Source of the DNA: Sphingopyxis lindanitolerans
Lineage (GTDB): Bacteria; Pseudomonadota; Alphaproteobacteria; Sphingomonadales; Sphingomonadaceae
NCBI RefSeq assembly: GCF_002993885.1
Contig: NZ_CM009578.1
Coordinates: 3,060,009-3,124,008 of the forward strand
DNA length: 64,000 nt
Direction of reading: 5' to 3'
The translations under genes were made by a program, and so were the position numbers. Positions 1 to 8,926 of this stretch are shown here, piece after piece. Under the pieces are notes generated by a model. The model saw nothing but the letters and a program-made list of their open reading frames with translations. It did not search any database and was not told where the DNA came from. Numbering within the stretch: the stretch's first letter is position 1; each line of letters begins with the position of its first letter.

Positions 1-168
1 TCCGCAAGACGGAGACCGGTCATCGGGGGCCCTTTCTGGGGAGGCGGAGAGGCCCAATAAGGCCGAGCGATAGCATGCAAGATTCCTTCCGGTACTGGCC
101 CGCCAGCCTAGCGTGGCCGATAGTCCCCGGAAGGTCCCGGTGCCCCAGCGGACGGCGGACAGTTTCGG

Positions 169-1248
169 TCATGGCGCGGCGGCCGGATAGTCGGTGTAGC
201 CCTCGGGCCCTTGGGCGTAGCTCGTCGCGCGATCATAGTCGCTGAGCGGGTGATCGCGTGCGAAGCGCTCGGGAAGATCGGGGTTCGAGATGAACAGGCG
301 GCCGAAACTCACGGCGTCGGCCGCGCCATCGGCGACAAGCCGCTCGGCGGCTTCGCGCGTCAGGTCCGAGTTCAGGACGAGCTTTCCGCCGAAGTTGGCG
401 CGGATGGCGGGGGCGATCGGGTCGCGATCGGCCATCCCGAGCGTGCCGTCGCGCGGCGGCTCGCGCAATTCGAGAAAGGCGAGGCCGAGCGGATCGAGCG
501 CCCGCGCCACGGCGGCGAAGAGCGGCTCGGGGTCGCTGTCGTTGACGCCCTGCGTATCGCCGTTGGGGGAAAGGCGCACCGACGTGCGGTCGGCTCCGGC
601 TTCGGCGCAGACGGCGCGGGTGACGTCGAGGAGGAAGCGCATGCGATTGTCGAAGCCGCCGCCATAATCATCGTCGCGGTGGTTGGCGTTGTCGCGCAGG
701 AACTGGTCGATCAGATAGCCGTTCGCGGCGTGGACCTGCACCCCGTCGAAGCCGGCGCGCAGCGCATTGCGCGCGGCCAGGCGATAATCCTCGACCACTT
801 CGACGATTTCTTCGCGGGCGAGCGGCCGCGCCTCGGCATAGGGCGCGCGTCCGTCATAGGTATGCGCCCGGCCGGGCGCGCGTGTCGACGACGATGAGAT
901 GGGCGTCGCGCCGTCGGTGAAGCTGGGATGCACCATACGGCCCATGTGCCAGATCTGGGCAATGATCCGCCCGTTCGCGGCATGGACGGCGTCGGTGACG
1001 CGGCGCCATCCCGCCACCTGATCGTCGCGCCACAGCCCGGTCGCATGGGGCATGCCGAGGCCCTGCCGCGAAATACCGATCGCTTCCGAAACGATCAGCC
1101 CGGCGCTCGCGCGCTGGGCATAATAATCGGCCATGATCGGCGTCGCGACATGATCGGCGCTGCCGCGCGTGCGCGTGAGCGGCGCCATCAAAATCCGGTT
1201 GGGGACGATGAGGGCGCCGAGGGCGACCGGGTCGAACAGGCTTGGCAT
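169..1248 (-). CDS. Old Yellow Enzyme family alkene reductase (NemA-like)
   Basis: FMN-dependent, NAD(P)H-driven ene-reductase of 359 aa, probably cytosolic, acting on alpha,beta-unsaturated carbonyls or electrophilic nitro compounds. The N-terminus shows the OYE signature (LFDPVALGALIVPNRILMAP). The substrate-binding pair is of the His/Asn type (VHAANGYLIDQF), as in classical NemA/PETN reductases. The C-terminus has the phosphate-binding stretch DAVSFGRLFISNPDLPER. The start is supported by GGGAAG about 9 nt upstream. It is divergent from the Gfo/Idh/MocA gene. Family assignment is secure; the substrate is unknown. Confidence 0.93.
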   Translation of the reverse strand: MPSLFDPVALGALIVPNRILMAPLTRTRGSADHVATPIMADYYAQRASAGLIVSEAIGISRQGLGMPHATGLWRDDQVAGWRRVTDAVHAANGRIIAQIWHMGRMVHPSFTDGATPISSSSTRAPGRAHTYDGRAPYAEARPLAREEIVEVVEDYRLAARNALRAGFDGVQVHAANGYLIDQFLRDNANHRDDDYGGGFDNRMRFLLDVTRAVCAEAGADRTSVRLSPNGDTQGVNDSDPEPLFAAVARALDPLGLAFLELREPPRDGTLGMADRDPIAPAIRANFGGKLVLNSDLTREAAERLVADGAADAVSFGRLFISNPDLPERFARDHPLSDYDRATSYAQGPEGYTDYPAAAP

Positions 1249-1414
1249 GGCATCTTCCCACCTTGGCGAAATCGCGCCGAACCATGGCGATCGCTTGGCA
1301 GGGGCGACAGGGGCAGTGCAGTCAGCCGCCGCCGGACATTTGCGGCCACGCGCGGCGGCGTCGGTTTACAGCACCTCGCGGGCTGCCCATCCTCGCCGCA
1401 GGCGGGAGGAGAGG

Positions 1415-2398
1415 ATGATGATGGTGCGGATCGGGATATTGGGCTGCGCGCGCATCGCGAAGGCCGCGATGATCGACGCGGCGCCGTTCGTGCCGGGGCT
1501 GGAGATTGCGGCGGTGGCCTCGCGCGATGGCGCGAAGGCGGCAGCGTTCGCGGCCGAGCATGGTATAACCGCTAGCTACGACAGCTACGGCGCCATGTTG
1601 GCCGATCCGGCGCTCGACGCAGTCTATATTCCCTTGCCCAGCGCCCTTCATGCCGATTGGGCCATCGCGGCGCTCAAGGCCGGGAAGGCGGTGCTTTGCG
1701 AAAAGCCGCTCGCCTCCAACGCCGCCGATGCGCGGCGCATGGCCGAGACCGCCTGTTCGAACGGCCTGTCGTTGATGGAGGCGGTCCACTATCGCTTTCA
1801 CCCGCTGGCGCGGTTCGTCGACGACCTGCTCGCCGCCGGGCGCCTGGGCCGGATCGAAGCGGTCGAGGCGGGGTTCGAGATTCCGGGGACGTTCGTTGCG
1901 GCCGACGACATCCGCTTCGATGCGCGGCTGGCCGGCGGGGCGATGATGGACGTCGGCAGCTATTGCCTTGGCGCATTGCGGTGGGTGACGGGTGAAGAGC
2001 CCATCGTCCTCTCGGCGGAAGCGGACCTGGCAGGGCCAGAGATCGATCGCGGCATGCGCGCGGACTTCGGCTTTGGCAGCGGAGCGAAGGGACGGGTGCA
2101 GGCGTCGCTCGCCGCGCCGCGCCTGCGCGCCTGGCTGACGATCAGAGGAGCGCTTGCGACGCTCCGCATCGACAATCCGTTCCTGCCGCATCTTGGCAAC
2201 AGCGCGGTAATGGAGGTGGCGGGCAAGGTGCAGACGATGACGTTCGACCGGACGCCGACCTATGTGTTTCAAGCGGCCGCCTTTTCGCGCGTCGTGCACG
2301 GGATGGAGGTTCCGCTCATCGATCTCGCCGGCAGCATCGCGACGATGGAGGGCATCGATGCCGTCTATCGAGCCGCGGGGCTTTCACCCCGCGGCTGA
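1415..2398 (+). CDS. Gfo/Idh/MocA family NAD(P)-dependent oxidoreductase
   Basis: A 327-aa oxidoreductase. The Rossmann nucleotide site is at the start (RIGILGCARIAKAAM), the family EKP motif (LCEKPLA) lies near residue 96, and a GFO C-terminal domain follows. This branch includes dihydrodiol and sugar dehydrogenases. The frame is open further upstream, but GGAGGAGAGG at 1405-1414 lies directly before three consecutive ATGs at 1415, 1418 and 1421, so the start is in this cluster. The gene ends 14 nt inside the end of the convergent SDR gene. The substrate cannot be read from sequence. Confidence 0.9.
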   Translation: MMMVRIGILGCARIAKAAMIDAAPFVPGLEIAAVASRDGAKAAAFAAEHGITASYDSYGAMLADPALDAVYIPLPSALHADWAIAALKAGKAVLCEKPLASNAADARRMAETACSNGLSLMEAVHYRFHPLARFVDDLLAAGRLGRIEAVEAGFEIPGTFVAADDIRFDARLAGGAMMDVGSYCLGALRWVTGEEPIVLSAEADLAGPEIDRGMRADFGFGSGAKGRVQASLAAPRLRAWLTIRGALATLRIDNPFLPHLGNSAVMEVAGKVQTMTFDRTPTYVFQAAAFSRVVHGMEVPLIDLAGSIATMEGIDAVYRAAGLSPRG

Positions 2399-3220
2399 CG
2401 GCCGTGTTGGTGTCTGGCCGTCCGATATCGACCAGCCGCCGTCGACCGGAAGCGCGATGCCGGTGACGAAGGAGGCGTCGTCGCTGAGCAGGAAGGCGGC
2501 CGCTGCGGCCTGTTCGTCGGCGTCGCCGAAGCGGCCGAGCAGGGTGCGACGCATCAACTGGCGCCGCGCACCGTCATAGACGTCCTCGCCGAGGTTGCGG
2601 CGCATCTGTTCGAAGATCGGCGTCTCGACCGGGCCGGGGCAGAGGCAGTTCACGCGGATGCCGTCGGCGGCATAGTCCATCGCGGCGTGATAGGTCAGGC
2701 TGATCACCGCCGCCTTGGTCATGCCATAAAGCGAATGGTTGCGGTTCGGGACGAGCCCCGCCATCGAGGCGACGTTGAGGATTGCGCCGCCGCCGCCCGC
2801 CAGCAGCGGCTTTCGCGCGACCTTGGTTCCATACCAGGCCGAGCGCAGGTTGACCGCGATCATGCGGTCGAAATCGTCGGGGGAGCAGCGGTCGAAACGC
2901 TCCATCGGCCCGCCGATGCCGGCATTGTTGATCAGGCCGTCGAGCCGCCCAAAGCGCGTGGTCGCACAGGTGACGGCGGCGTCGATCCGTTCCAGCTCGG
3001 TCACATTTCCACACAGGGTCTCGCAGCCACCGCCCACCGACTCGATCTCGGCGGCCAGGGACGCGAGGCCGTCGGCGTCCAGATCGAGCGCAACGATGTT
3101 GGCGCCTTCGCGCGCAAGCCGCACAGCGCAGGCGCGGCCGATGCCGCTCGCGGCGCCCGTCACCAGAATCACGCGGTTCGCAAAGCGCCCGCTCGATACT
3201 CCATTGCTCTGATTCGACAT
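2384..3220 (-). CDS. SDR family NAD(P)-dependent oxidoreductase
   Basis: Classical short-chain dehydrogenase of 278 aa. It has the cofactor motif TGAASGIG, the NNAG motif (LINNAGIGG), the active-site YGMTK and the PG motif CPGPVETP. It probably oxidises a secondary alcohol or reduces a ketone of a catabolic intermediate. The reading frame is open for more than 1 kb further upstream, but the start at 3220 is set by GGGAGAAAG upstream and by where SDR homology begins. It is divergent from an AraC regulator across a short promoter region with a 21-bp palindrome, so that regulator probably controls it. Confidence 0.92.
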   Translation of the reverse strand: MSNQSNGVSSGRFANRVILVTGAASGIGRACAVRLAREGANIVALDLDADGLASLAAEIESVGGGCETLCGNVTELERIDAAVTCATTRFGRLDGLINNAGIGGPMERFDRCSPDDFDRMIAVNLRSAWYGTKVARKPLLAGGGGAILNVASMAGLVPNRNHSLYGMTKAAVISLTYHAAMDYAADGIRVNCLCPGPVETPIFEQMRRNLGEDVYDGARRQLMRRTLLGRFGDADEQAAAAAFLLSDDASFVTGIALPVDGGWSISDGQTPTRPSAAG

Positions 3221-3289
3221 GGTTTTCTTTCTCCCGCCCATTTTCCGGTTACCGTCTGCATAAGCATGATCGCCACGGTGGTCCAGCAT

Positions 3290-3310
3290 ATTGCGTACGT
3301 CGTACACAAT
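3290..3310. promoter_or_regulatory. 21-bp palindrome between the SDR and AraC genes
   Basis: Arms ATTGCGTACG and CGTACACAAT surround a single central T; the ten-base arms match at nine of ten positions. It lies 70 nt upstream of each of the two divergent start codons, where an operator is expected. Its spacing suits a dimeric repressor or activator. The adjacent AraC regulator is the obvious candidate, although AraC proteins more often use direct repeats. Confidence 0.55.
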
Positions 3311-3379
3311 TGATAGAATGCGATCCGAAACGCCGGCTAGTCGTCTCCCGACGATCCCGGGACGGGAAGGGATAGCTCC

Positions 3380-4387
3380 ATGGATCGCGATCATCGGCTT
3401 TATGGCCTTTGCCATCAGGACCTCGTCATCTTTCTGGGCGCCGACGGGCGACCCCGCGAAGAGGTGCGCCGCCTTCTTCAAGGCTATGGCGTCGGCGAAG
3501 ACGACGACCCCGGCCTCGTCGTGCCCGCCGACCTTTGCTGGCGGATATTTTCCGAACATGCGCTGCTCATCGACGACGAGATGCACTGCGTCCTCGGGTC
3601 GCGCCTGAAGCCGGGGGGCACCAATCTTCTCATCGCGCGCATGCTGCTGAGCGGGACGATCCACGAAGCCATGCGGGCCTATGCCGAGGCCGCGGCAATC
3701 ATCGTCCCCGGCCTGCATGTCGGCGTCGCGCGGCGCCAGACGGGCCTCGCGCTGCGTTGGCAGGCCGAAACGCCGGGCGGCGCGGTGCGGGACATCATGC
3801 TCGAGGGGACCGCCGCCGTCTTTTACGCGATCTTCAGCTGGATGGCGGGCCACCCGCTCAAGGTCGAACGCGTCCGCGCGCCCGGCGCGCGCGCCACGTC
3901 GCAATCGACGCTGCTCGGCCTCCTCGGCGCGCCCGTCGTTCACGATGGCGAGGATCTCGAAATTCTCTTTGCCGCCGAGGTCGCGGACAGCCCGATCGAA
4001 CGCCGCGAGATCGATTCCTGGCGCCACGCGGTCCACGACTTGCTCGCCGATCTCGTGCTGCGGCCCATGGCCTATGCTAGCGGCGGCTCCTATGCCGACA
4101 AGGTCCGCCTCGCGCTTCTCGAAGACGTCGACCAGCAGAATCTCGCCTTTCGGTGGGGCGTATCGCCAAAGACGATGGCGCGGCGGCTGGAGCAGGAGGG
4201 CTGTTCCTTCCGCCAGATCCGCGACGAGATCCGGATGACGCGCTCGACCACGCTCCTTCATGCCGGTCACACGATCGAGCAGGTCGGCGACTTCCTCGGC
4301 TATGAGGATTCGCGAAGTTTCCGCCGCGCCTTCCACCGTTGGTTCGGGGAGAGCCCTTCGGCCTATCGCCTGCGCTATGCGGCCTAG
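3380..4387 (+). CDS. AraC family transcriptional regulator
   Basis: A 335-aa regulator. Residues about 1-210 look like the AraC-type ligand-binding domain of the OruR/ArgR class, and the last 100 residues are the double helix-turn-helix, with the diagnostic second HTH ([29 protein letters not shown]). AAGGGA lies 9 nt before the ATG. It is divergent from the SDR gene and lies upstream of a TonB receptor on the same strand, so both are plausible targets. The effector is unknown. Confidence 0.92.
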   Translation: MDRDHRLYGLCHQDLVIFLGADGRPREEVRRLLQGYGVGEDDDPGLVVPADLCWRIFSEHALLIDDEMHCVLGSRLKPGGTNLLIARMLLSGTIHEAMRAYAEAAAIIVPGLHVGVARRQTGLALRWQAETPGGAVRDIMLEGTAAVFYAIFSWMAGHPLKVERVRAPGARATSQSTLLGLLGAPVVHDGEDLEILFAAEVADSPIERREIDSWRHAVHDLLADLVLRPMAYASGGSYADKVRLALLEDVDQQNLAFRWGVSPKTMARRLEQEGCSFRQIRDEIRMTRSTTLLHAGHTIEQVGDFLGYEDSRSFRRAFHRWFGESPSAYRLRYAA

Positions 4388-4531
4388 CGCCTGTCCGAAA
4401 ATGTCCGCAGCGGAGCGGGGACGCAGACCCTAGCAACCGGGGCGCCGAACGCGGATTCTATCCCTCCTGAAAACCACAAGCCGCCGCGACATCCATCAGG
4501 GATGCGGGTAGGTATCAATCAGGGGGAGAAT

Positions 4532-6913
4532 ATGACCAACACCGATCCCAAGCCGAACGGCGCGTCCCCGCCCGGCCCCCTGCGCCGCCACCGGACATGG
4601 CTTGCGGCAGGCGCCGCGCTTGCCGCCGTCGCGGCTCCGCCGGCGCTGGCCCAGTCGAACCCCGCCGCCGATGCGCCGCCCCAGCTCGATGAGATCATCG
4701 TCACGGCCCAAAAGCGCGAGGAGTCCGCGAACAGCGTCCCGATGTCGATTTCGGTCGCGACCGCGAGCGATCTCGAAGCCGCCGGCGTCATCGAGCCGCG
4801 CGACCTCGGCAAGATCGCGACCTCGTTCAACTATACCGACTCCTATGTGGGATCGCCGATCTATACGCTGCGCGGCGTCGGCTTCAGCGATATCAGCCTC
4901 GGCGGACGCCCCACGGTCAGCATCTATGTCGACGAAGCGCCGATCCCGTTCGCGATCGAGACTCGCGGCGCGAACCTCGACCTCGAGCGCGTCGAAATCC
5001 TCAAGGGTCCGCAGGGCACGCTGTTCGGGCAGAATGCGACCGGCGGCGCGATCAACTATATCGCCGCGAAGCCGACGCGCGAATTCGAGGCCGGTCTCGA
5101 CGCGAGCTATGGCCGCTTCGACGCGTGGAAGCTCGGCGGCTATGTCAGCGGCCCGCTGAGCAACACGCTGAGCGCGCGCCTCGCGGTCGAGCATCGCGAC
5201 ATGGGGCCCTGGCAGCGCAGCTACACGAGCGGCGCCAGGAACGGCCGCGAGGATTTCACCAACGGCCGCTTCGCGCTGGCCTTCGAGCCGTCATCGAGCT
5301 TTCGCGCCAATCTGACGATCAGCGGCTTCATCGATCAGTCGGATGTGCAGGCGGGCCAGGCGATCGCCATTACCCCGTCGATCCCGGCGGCGGCGCCGTT
5401 CGTCGCGGGCCTGCTCACCTATCCGCTCGCGCCGGCGAACGCCCGCGCGGCGGACTTTAATCCGGGTGGGGATTATGCCCGCGACAATCATTATTTCCAG
5501 GGGGTGCTGCGCCTCGAACAGGATCTGTCGGACAGCGTCAGCCTGACCTCGCTGACCTCCTATAGCCGGTATCGCGAGCGGCAATATCAGGACATCGACG
5601 GGACGACGCTGTCGAACATCGACCAATATACCGACGGCCGCATCCGCTCGATCTCGCAGGAACTGCGCCTCGCCGCCAAGATCGGCGCGCGCGCCAATAT
5701 CCTCGTCGGCGGCAGCTATTCGCGCGACAAGGTGCTCGAAGACGGACTGGTGACGAACCCCGAAAGCACGGTCGCCTATACGTTCGTGCCCTTCGGCCTG
5801 CCGCTCTTCGAAAGCTTTCGCGACATCAACAACCAGCGAAGCCGCAACATCGCGATCTTCGGCAATGGCGATGTCGCGCTGACCGACAGCCTTCGGCTCT
5901 ATGGCGGGGTGCGCTATTCGCGCAATCGTATCAATTACAACGGCTGCACTGCCGATGCGGGCGACGGGGTGACCGCGAACAGTTTCGGCACATTGCTCAA
6001 TGTCTTCCGGGCGGGTGCGGGCCTCCCGCCGGTGGCTCCCATTGCCCCCGGTGGATGTTTCAGCGCCGATGCCGCTTTTGTGCCGGGGCTTGTCGTCGAT
6101 CAGCTCAAAGACGATAGTCTCTCGTGGCGCGCCGGCATCGACTGGAAGCCCGCCGACCGCATCCTCATCTATGCCAACGTCAGCAAGGGTTACAAGGCGG
6201 GGAGCTTTCCGACGCTCGCAGCGACGCTGCAAAGCCAGCTCGAACCTGCGGTGCAGGAATCGCTCATCGCCTATGAAGCAGGGTTCAAGGGAACCCTCGC
6301 CGACCGCACGCTACAGGTCAACGGCGCGATCTTCCATTATGATTATCGGCAAAAGCAATTCCTCGGCAAAGTGCTCGATCCGGTCTTCGGTCCGCTGATC
6401 CGGCTGGCCAACGTCCCCAAGTCGCGGATCAGTGGTGCCGAACTCGAATTCGTCTGGGCACCGGCACGCGGATTCAAGCTGTCGGCCGGGGGCTCGTATA
6501 TCGATTCAAAGATACTCGACAATTACACCGGGTTCGATGCCACGGGCGCGGTGCGCAACTTCGGCGGCGAGCCCTTCCCGAACACGCCGAAATGGCACGG
6601 ACTGGCCAACGCCGATTATCAATGGAGCGTCGGCGGCCGCCTCGACGCCTTCGTCGGCGCGGGGATGACCTATCAGGGCAAGTCCAACAGCCAGCTTGGC
6701 GAACTGCCGCTGCTGGCGACCAAGGCGTATACGCTCGTCGACCTTCGCGCCGGGGTCGAGGCGCCCGACGGCCGGTGGCGCTTCACCATCTGGGGACGCA
6801 ACGTCGGCAACGCCTATTACTGGACCGCCGCGAACGCCAATCTCGACACGACCGTGCGCTTCGCCGGCATGCCCGCGACCTATGGCGCGACGCTCAGCCT
6901 GAAACTTCGTTAA
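4532..6913 (+). CDS. TonB-dependent outer-membrane receptor (1 of 4)
   Basis: A 793-aa active importer in the outer membrane. It has a signal peptide (LAAGAALAAVAAPPALA, cleavage near residue 43), a TonB box (DEIIVTAQKREE), a plug domain (VEILKGPQGTLFGQNATGG) and a beta-barrel with two plausible disulphide cysteines near residue 480. AGGGGGAGAA just before the ATG fixes the start; an in-frame ATG 30 nt upstream lacks such a site. Unlike the other three receptors here, the protein ends in Lys-Leu-Arg rather than an aromatic residue, which is unusual for a BAM substrate. The substrate is unknown; neighbours suggest an ester or enoyl compound. Confidence 0.93.
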   Translation: MTNTDPKPNGASPPGPLRRHRTWLAAGAALAAVAAPPALAQSNPAADAPPQLDEIIVTAQKREESANSVPMSISVATASDLEAAGVIEPRDLGKIATSFNYTDSYVGSPIYTLRGVGFSDISLGGRPTVSIYVDEAPIPFAIETRGANLDLERVEILKGPQGTLFGQNATGGAINYIAAKPTREFEAGLDASYGRFDAWKLGGYVSGPLSNTLSARLAVEHRDMGPWQRSYTSGARNGREDFTNGRFALAFEPSSSFRANLTISGFIDQSDVQAGQAIAITPSIPAAAPFVAGLLTYPLAPANARAADFNPGGDYARDNHYFQGVLRLEQDLSDSVSLTSLTSYSRYRERQYQDIDGTTLSNIDQYTDGRIRSISQELRLAAKIGARANILVGGSYSRDKVLEDGLVTNPESTVAYTFVPFGLPLFESFRDINNQRSRNIAIFGNGDVALTDSLRLYGGVRYSRNRINYNGCTADAGDGVTANSFGTLLNVFRAGAGLPPVAPIAPGGCFSADAAFVPGLVVDQLKDDSLSWRAGIDWKPADRILIYANVSKGYKAGSFPTLAATLQSQLEPAVQESLIAYEAGFKGTLADRTLQVNGAIFHYDYRQKQFLGKVLDPVFGPLIRLANVPKSRISGAELEFVWAPARGFKLSAGGSYIDSKILDNYTGFDATGAVRNFGGEPFPNTPKWHGLANADYQWSVGGRLDAFVGAGMTYQGKSNSQLGELPLLATKAYTLVDLRAGVEAPDGRWRFTIWGRNVGNAYYWTAANANLDTTVRFAGMPATYGATLSLKLR

Positions 6914-6967
6914 GCCCGGGCGCGATCCTGCCGCCTTCCTTTCACCATCACGACAATCGGAATTGCC

Positions 6968-8107
6968 ATGTCTGACATCCGTATCGAGGGTCATAGCGAC
7001 AAAGCTTTCGCAGCTGTTGCCCGAGCTTTCGAACAGAATTTCATCGACGAAGGCGAGATCGGCGCCTCCTTCTGCCTGTTCCGCGACGGGCAAAAGATCG
7101 TCGACCTGTGGGGCGGCCATGCCGATGGCGCGCGTGTCCGGCCATGGGAAAGCGATACGCTGGTCAACGTCTGGTCGACCACGAAGGGCGTGATGGCGCT
7201 GTGCGTCGCGCGGCTCGCGGGGCAAGGCAAGCTCGACCTCGCCCGCCCGGTCGCCGACTATTGGCCCGAATTCGCCGCCGGCGGCAAGGAGGGTGTGACC
7301 GTCGCCCAGCTCTTTTCGCACCAGGCGGGGCTTTGCGGCCCCGACAATCCGCTCAGCGAAGCCGAATTTCTCGACACCGATCATGTCGCCGACCTGCTCG
7401 CACGACAGACGCCGCATTGGCCGGTCGGAACCCGGTCGGGCTATCATGCGCTCAGCATCGGGCCGCTCGGCGACGGGCTGTTCAAACGCATCGTCGGCAA
7501 GAGTGTCGGGGACTATTTTCGCGACGAGATCGGCACGCCGCTGAACGTCGATTTCCACATGGGCCTGCCCGCAAGCGAGGAGCATCGCGTTGCCGAACTC
7601 GTCCATGACGGCCAGCCGGTGTCGGGTGGGGTCGAGCATTACAACCGCTATCAGCGGCTCGCACAGGTCCACACGCCGCAGAGCCATATCCTCGCCAACA
7701 CCCGCGCCTGGCGCGCGCAGGGCACGCCATCGGCCGCGGGACAGGGCAATGCGCGCAGCATCGCGACGCTCTATTCGGCGCTCGCCACCGACCGGCGCAT
7801 CGCCGGAACCGAAATCGTCAGCGAAGCGGCGCTTGCGGACGCGACGCGCGTCCAGATCGAGAATGAGGATCTGGTCCTGCGCTTTCCGATGAGTTGGGGG
7901 GTCGGCTTTGGCCTCAATTCGGGTCTGAAGGTCTATGGTCCGCACGACGAAAGTTTCGGGCATCATGGCTGGGGCGGGTCGTTCGGCTTTGCCGACCCGG
8001 TCGCACGGATCGGTGTCGGCTATGCCATGAACTATATGCGCGAGGCGACCGAAGGTCCCGACCCGCGCCTGGCCGGCCTGATCGGCGCGATCTACGCTTC
8101 GCTTTGA
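6968..8107 (+). CDS. Serine hydrolase, beta-lactamase class C fold (family VIII esterase type)
   Basis: A 379-aa hydrolase with the catalytic S-x-x-K tetrad S70-T-T-K73 (NVWSTTKG). A Tyr is at the YxN-like position (SGYHALSIG), and a C-terminal HHGWGGS stands in place of the KTG box. These are typical of EstB/LovD-like carboxylesterases rather than true beta-lactamases. No signal peptide is visible, so it is probably cytosolic. It lies 54 nt downstream of the TonB receptor and is probably co-transcribed, which suggests it opens an imported ester or lactone. It overlaps the convergent TetR gene by 16 nt. Confidence 0.88.
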   Translation: MSDIRIEGHSDKAFAAVARAFEQNFIDEGEIGASFCLFRDGQKIVDLWGGHADGARVRPWESDTLVNVWSTTKGVMALCVARLAGQGKLDLARPVADYWPEFAAGGKEGVTVAQLFSHQAGLCGPDNPLSEAEFLDTDHVADLLARQTPHWPVGTRSGYHALSIGPLGDGLFKRIVGKSVGDYFRDEIGTPLNVDFHMGLPASEEHRVAELVHDGQPVSGGVEHYNRYQRLAQVHTPQSHILANTRAWRAQGTPSAAGQGNARSIATLYSALATDRRIAGTEIVSEAALADATRVQIENEDLVLRFPMSWGVGFGLNSGLKVYGPHDESFGHHGWGGSFGFADPVARIGVGYAMNYMREATEGPDPRLAGLIGAIYASL

Positions 8108-8835
8108 CCGCGCACGCCGGGCGCATCGAGGCGGTCCGCAAGGCCCGCGAGCAGGCAGTCGAGTCCGAAGAGAAACTGCTCCTCGTCGAGCGGCTGCGCC
8201 AGCACCGCGGGCGCGAGTTCGAGCGCTCTTGCCGAAATCCCCTCGACCGGGCGCATCATGTCGCCGAGTTTTCGGGCGCGGGCCGTCGGCGACCCGCTGT
8301 CGCCCGCCTGCCGCGAGCGGCGGCGGACCTGCGCCTCGAGCAGCGCATAGCCGGTGGTATAGCTCGATATCGTCCAATAGGTTTGCGCGAGCGCCGCATC
8401 GGGGACGCCGCTATCGCTCAATATCTCGATCATATGCGCGTTGACGCGCAGCGATGTCGGCGAGCGCCGGAACTCGCGCCCGATCATGTCGGCAAGCTCG
8501 GGATGCGCGAGCATCGCGCCGCGCACGCGCAGGCTCATCGCCCTGGCCTTCGCGGCCCAGTCGCCGTCGATGCTCTCGGGCTCGAAAGCGCCGACGACTG
8601 CGTCGATCACCGCGTCGAGCAGGTCGCCCTTATTCTCGAAATAACGATAGACCGCCATCGTCGACGACCCAAGCTCGCGCCCGAGTTCGCGCATGCTGAG
8701 CGCGGCGATGCCCTGCGCGTCGATCAGCGCGATTGCGGCGCCGACGATGCGCTCGCGCGTCAGCGTGCCTGTTCCGCGCCGTCCGGCCTTCGGTCGCCGA
8801 TCGTTGATCGGGGCTTCTCTGCTGGAGGCCTTCAT
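8092..8835 (-). CDS. TetR family transcriptional regulator
   Basis: A 247-aa protein. The N-terminal HTH covers residues about 25-75 (SMRELGRELGSSTMAVYRYFENKGDLLDAV), and the remainder is a helical ligand-binding domain of TetR_C type. It is convergent with the esterase gene and divergent from the CaiB-type transferase, which is its likely target. I saw no clear palindrome in the 91-nt intergenic stretch. The ligand is unknown. Confidence 0.9.
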   Translation of the reverse strand: MKASSREAPINDRRPKAGRRGTGTLTRERIVGAAIALIDAQGIAALSMRELGRELGSSTMAVYRYFENKGDLLDAVIDAVVGAFEPESIDGDWAAKARAMSLRVRGAMLAHPELADMIGREFRRSPTSLRVNAHMIEILSDSGVPDAALAQTYWTISSYTTGYALLEAQVRRRSRQAGDSGSPTARARKLGDMMRPVEGISARALELAPAVLAQPLDEEQFLFGLDCLLAGLADRLDAPGVRGQSEA

Positions 8836-8926
8836 CGCGCGTCCCGGTCGTTTGCAGGGCCTTCGGCCTACGGACTTCCGGCCCCCGTCGCAAGGCCGCT
8901 CCTCGTTCCACAGTCAGGATTTACCC

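Noticed and set aside
1..23. Possible start of a minus-strand gene (Met-Thr-Gly-Leu-Arg-Leu-Ala) leaving the window at base 1
   Set aside because: Only seven codons are visible; AGAAAGGG upstream is suggestive but not enough to call a gene.
3221..4336. Upstream extension of the SDR frame across the AraC gene
   Set aside because: SDR homology begins at 3220 and AraC on the other strand is unambiguous.
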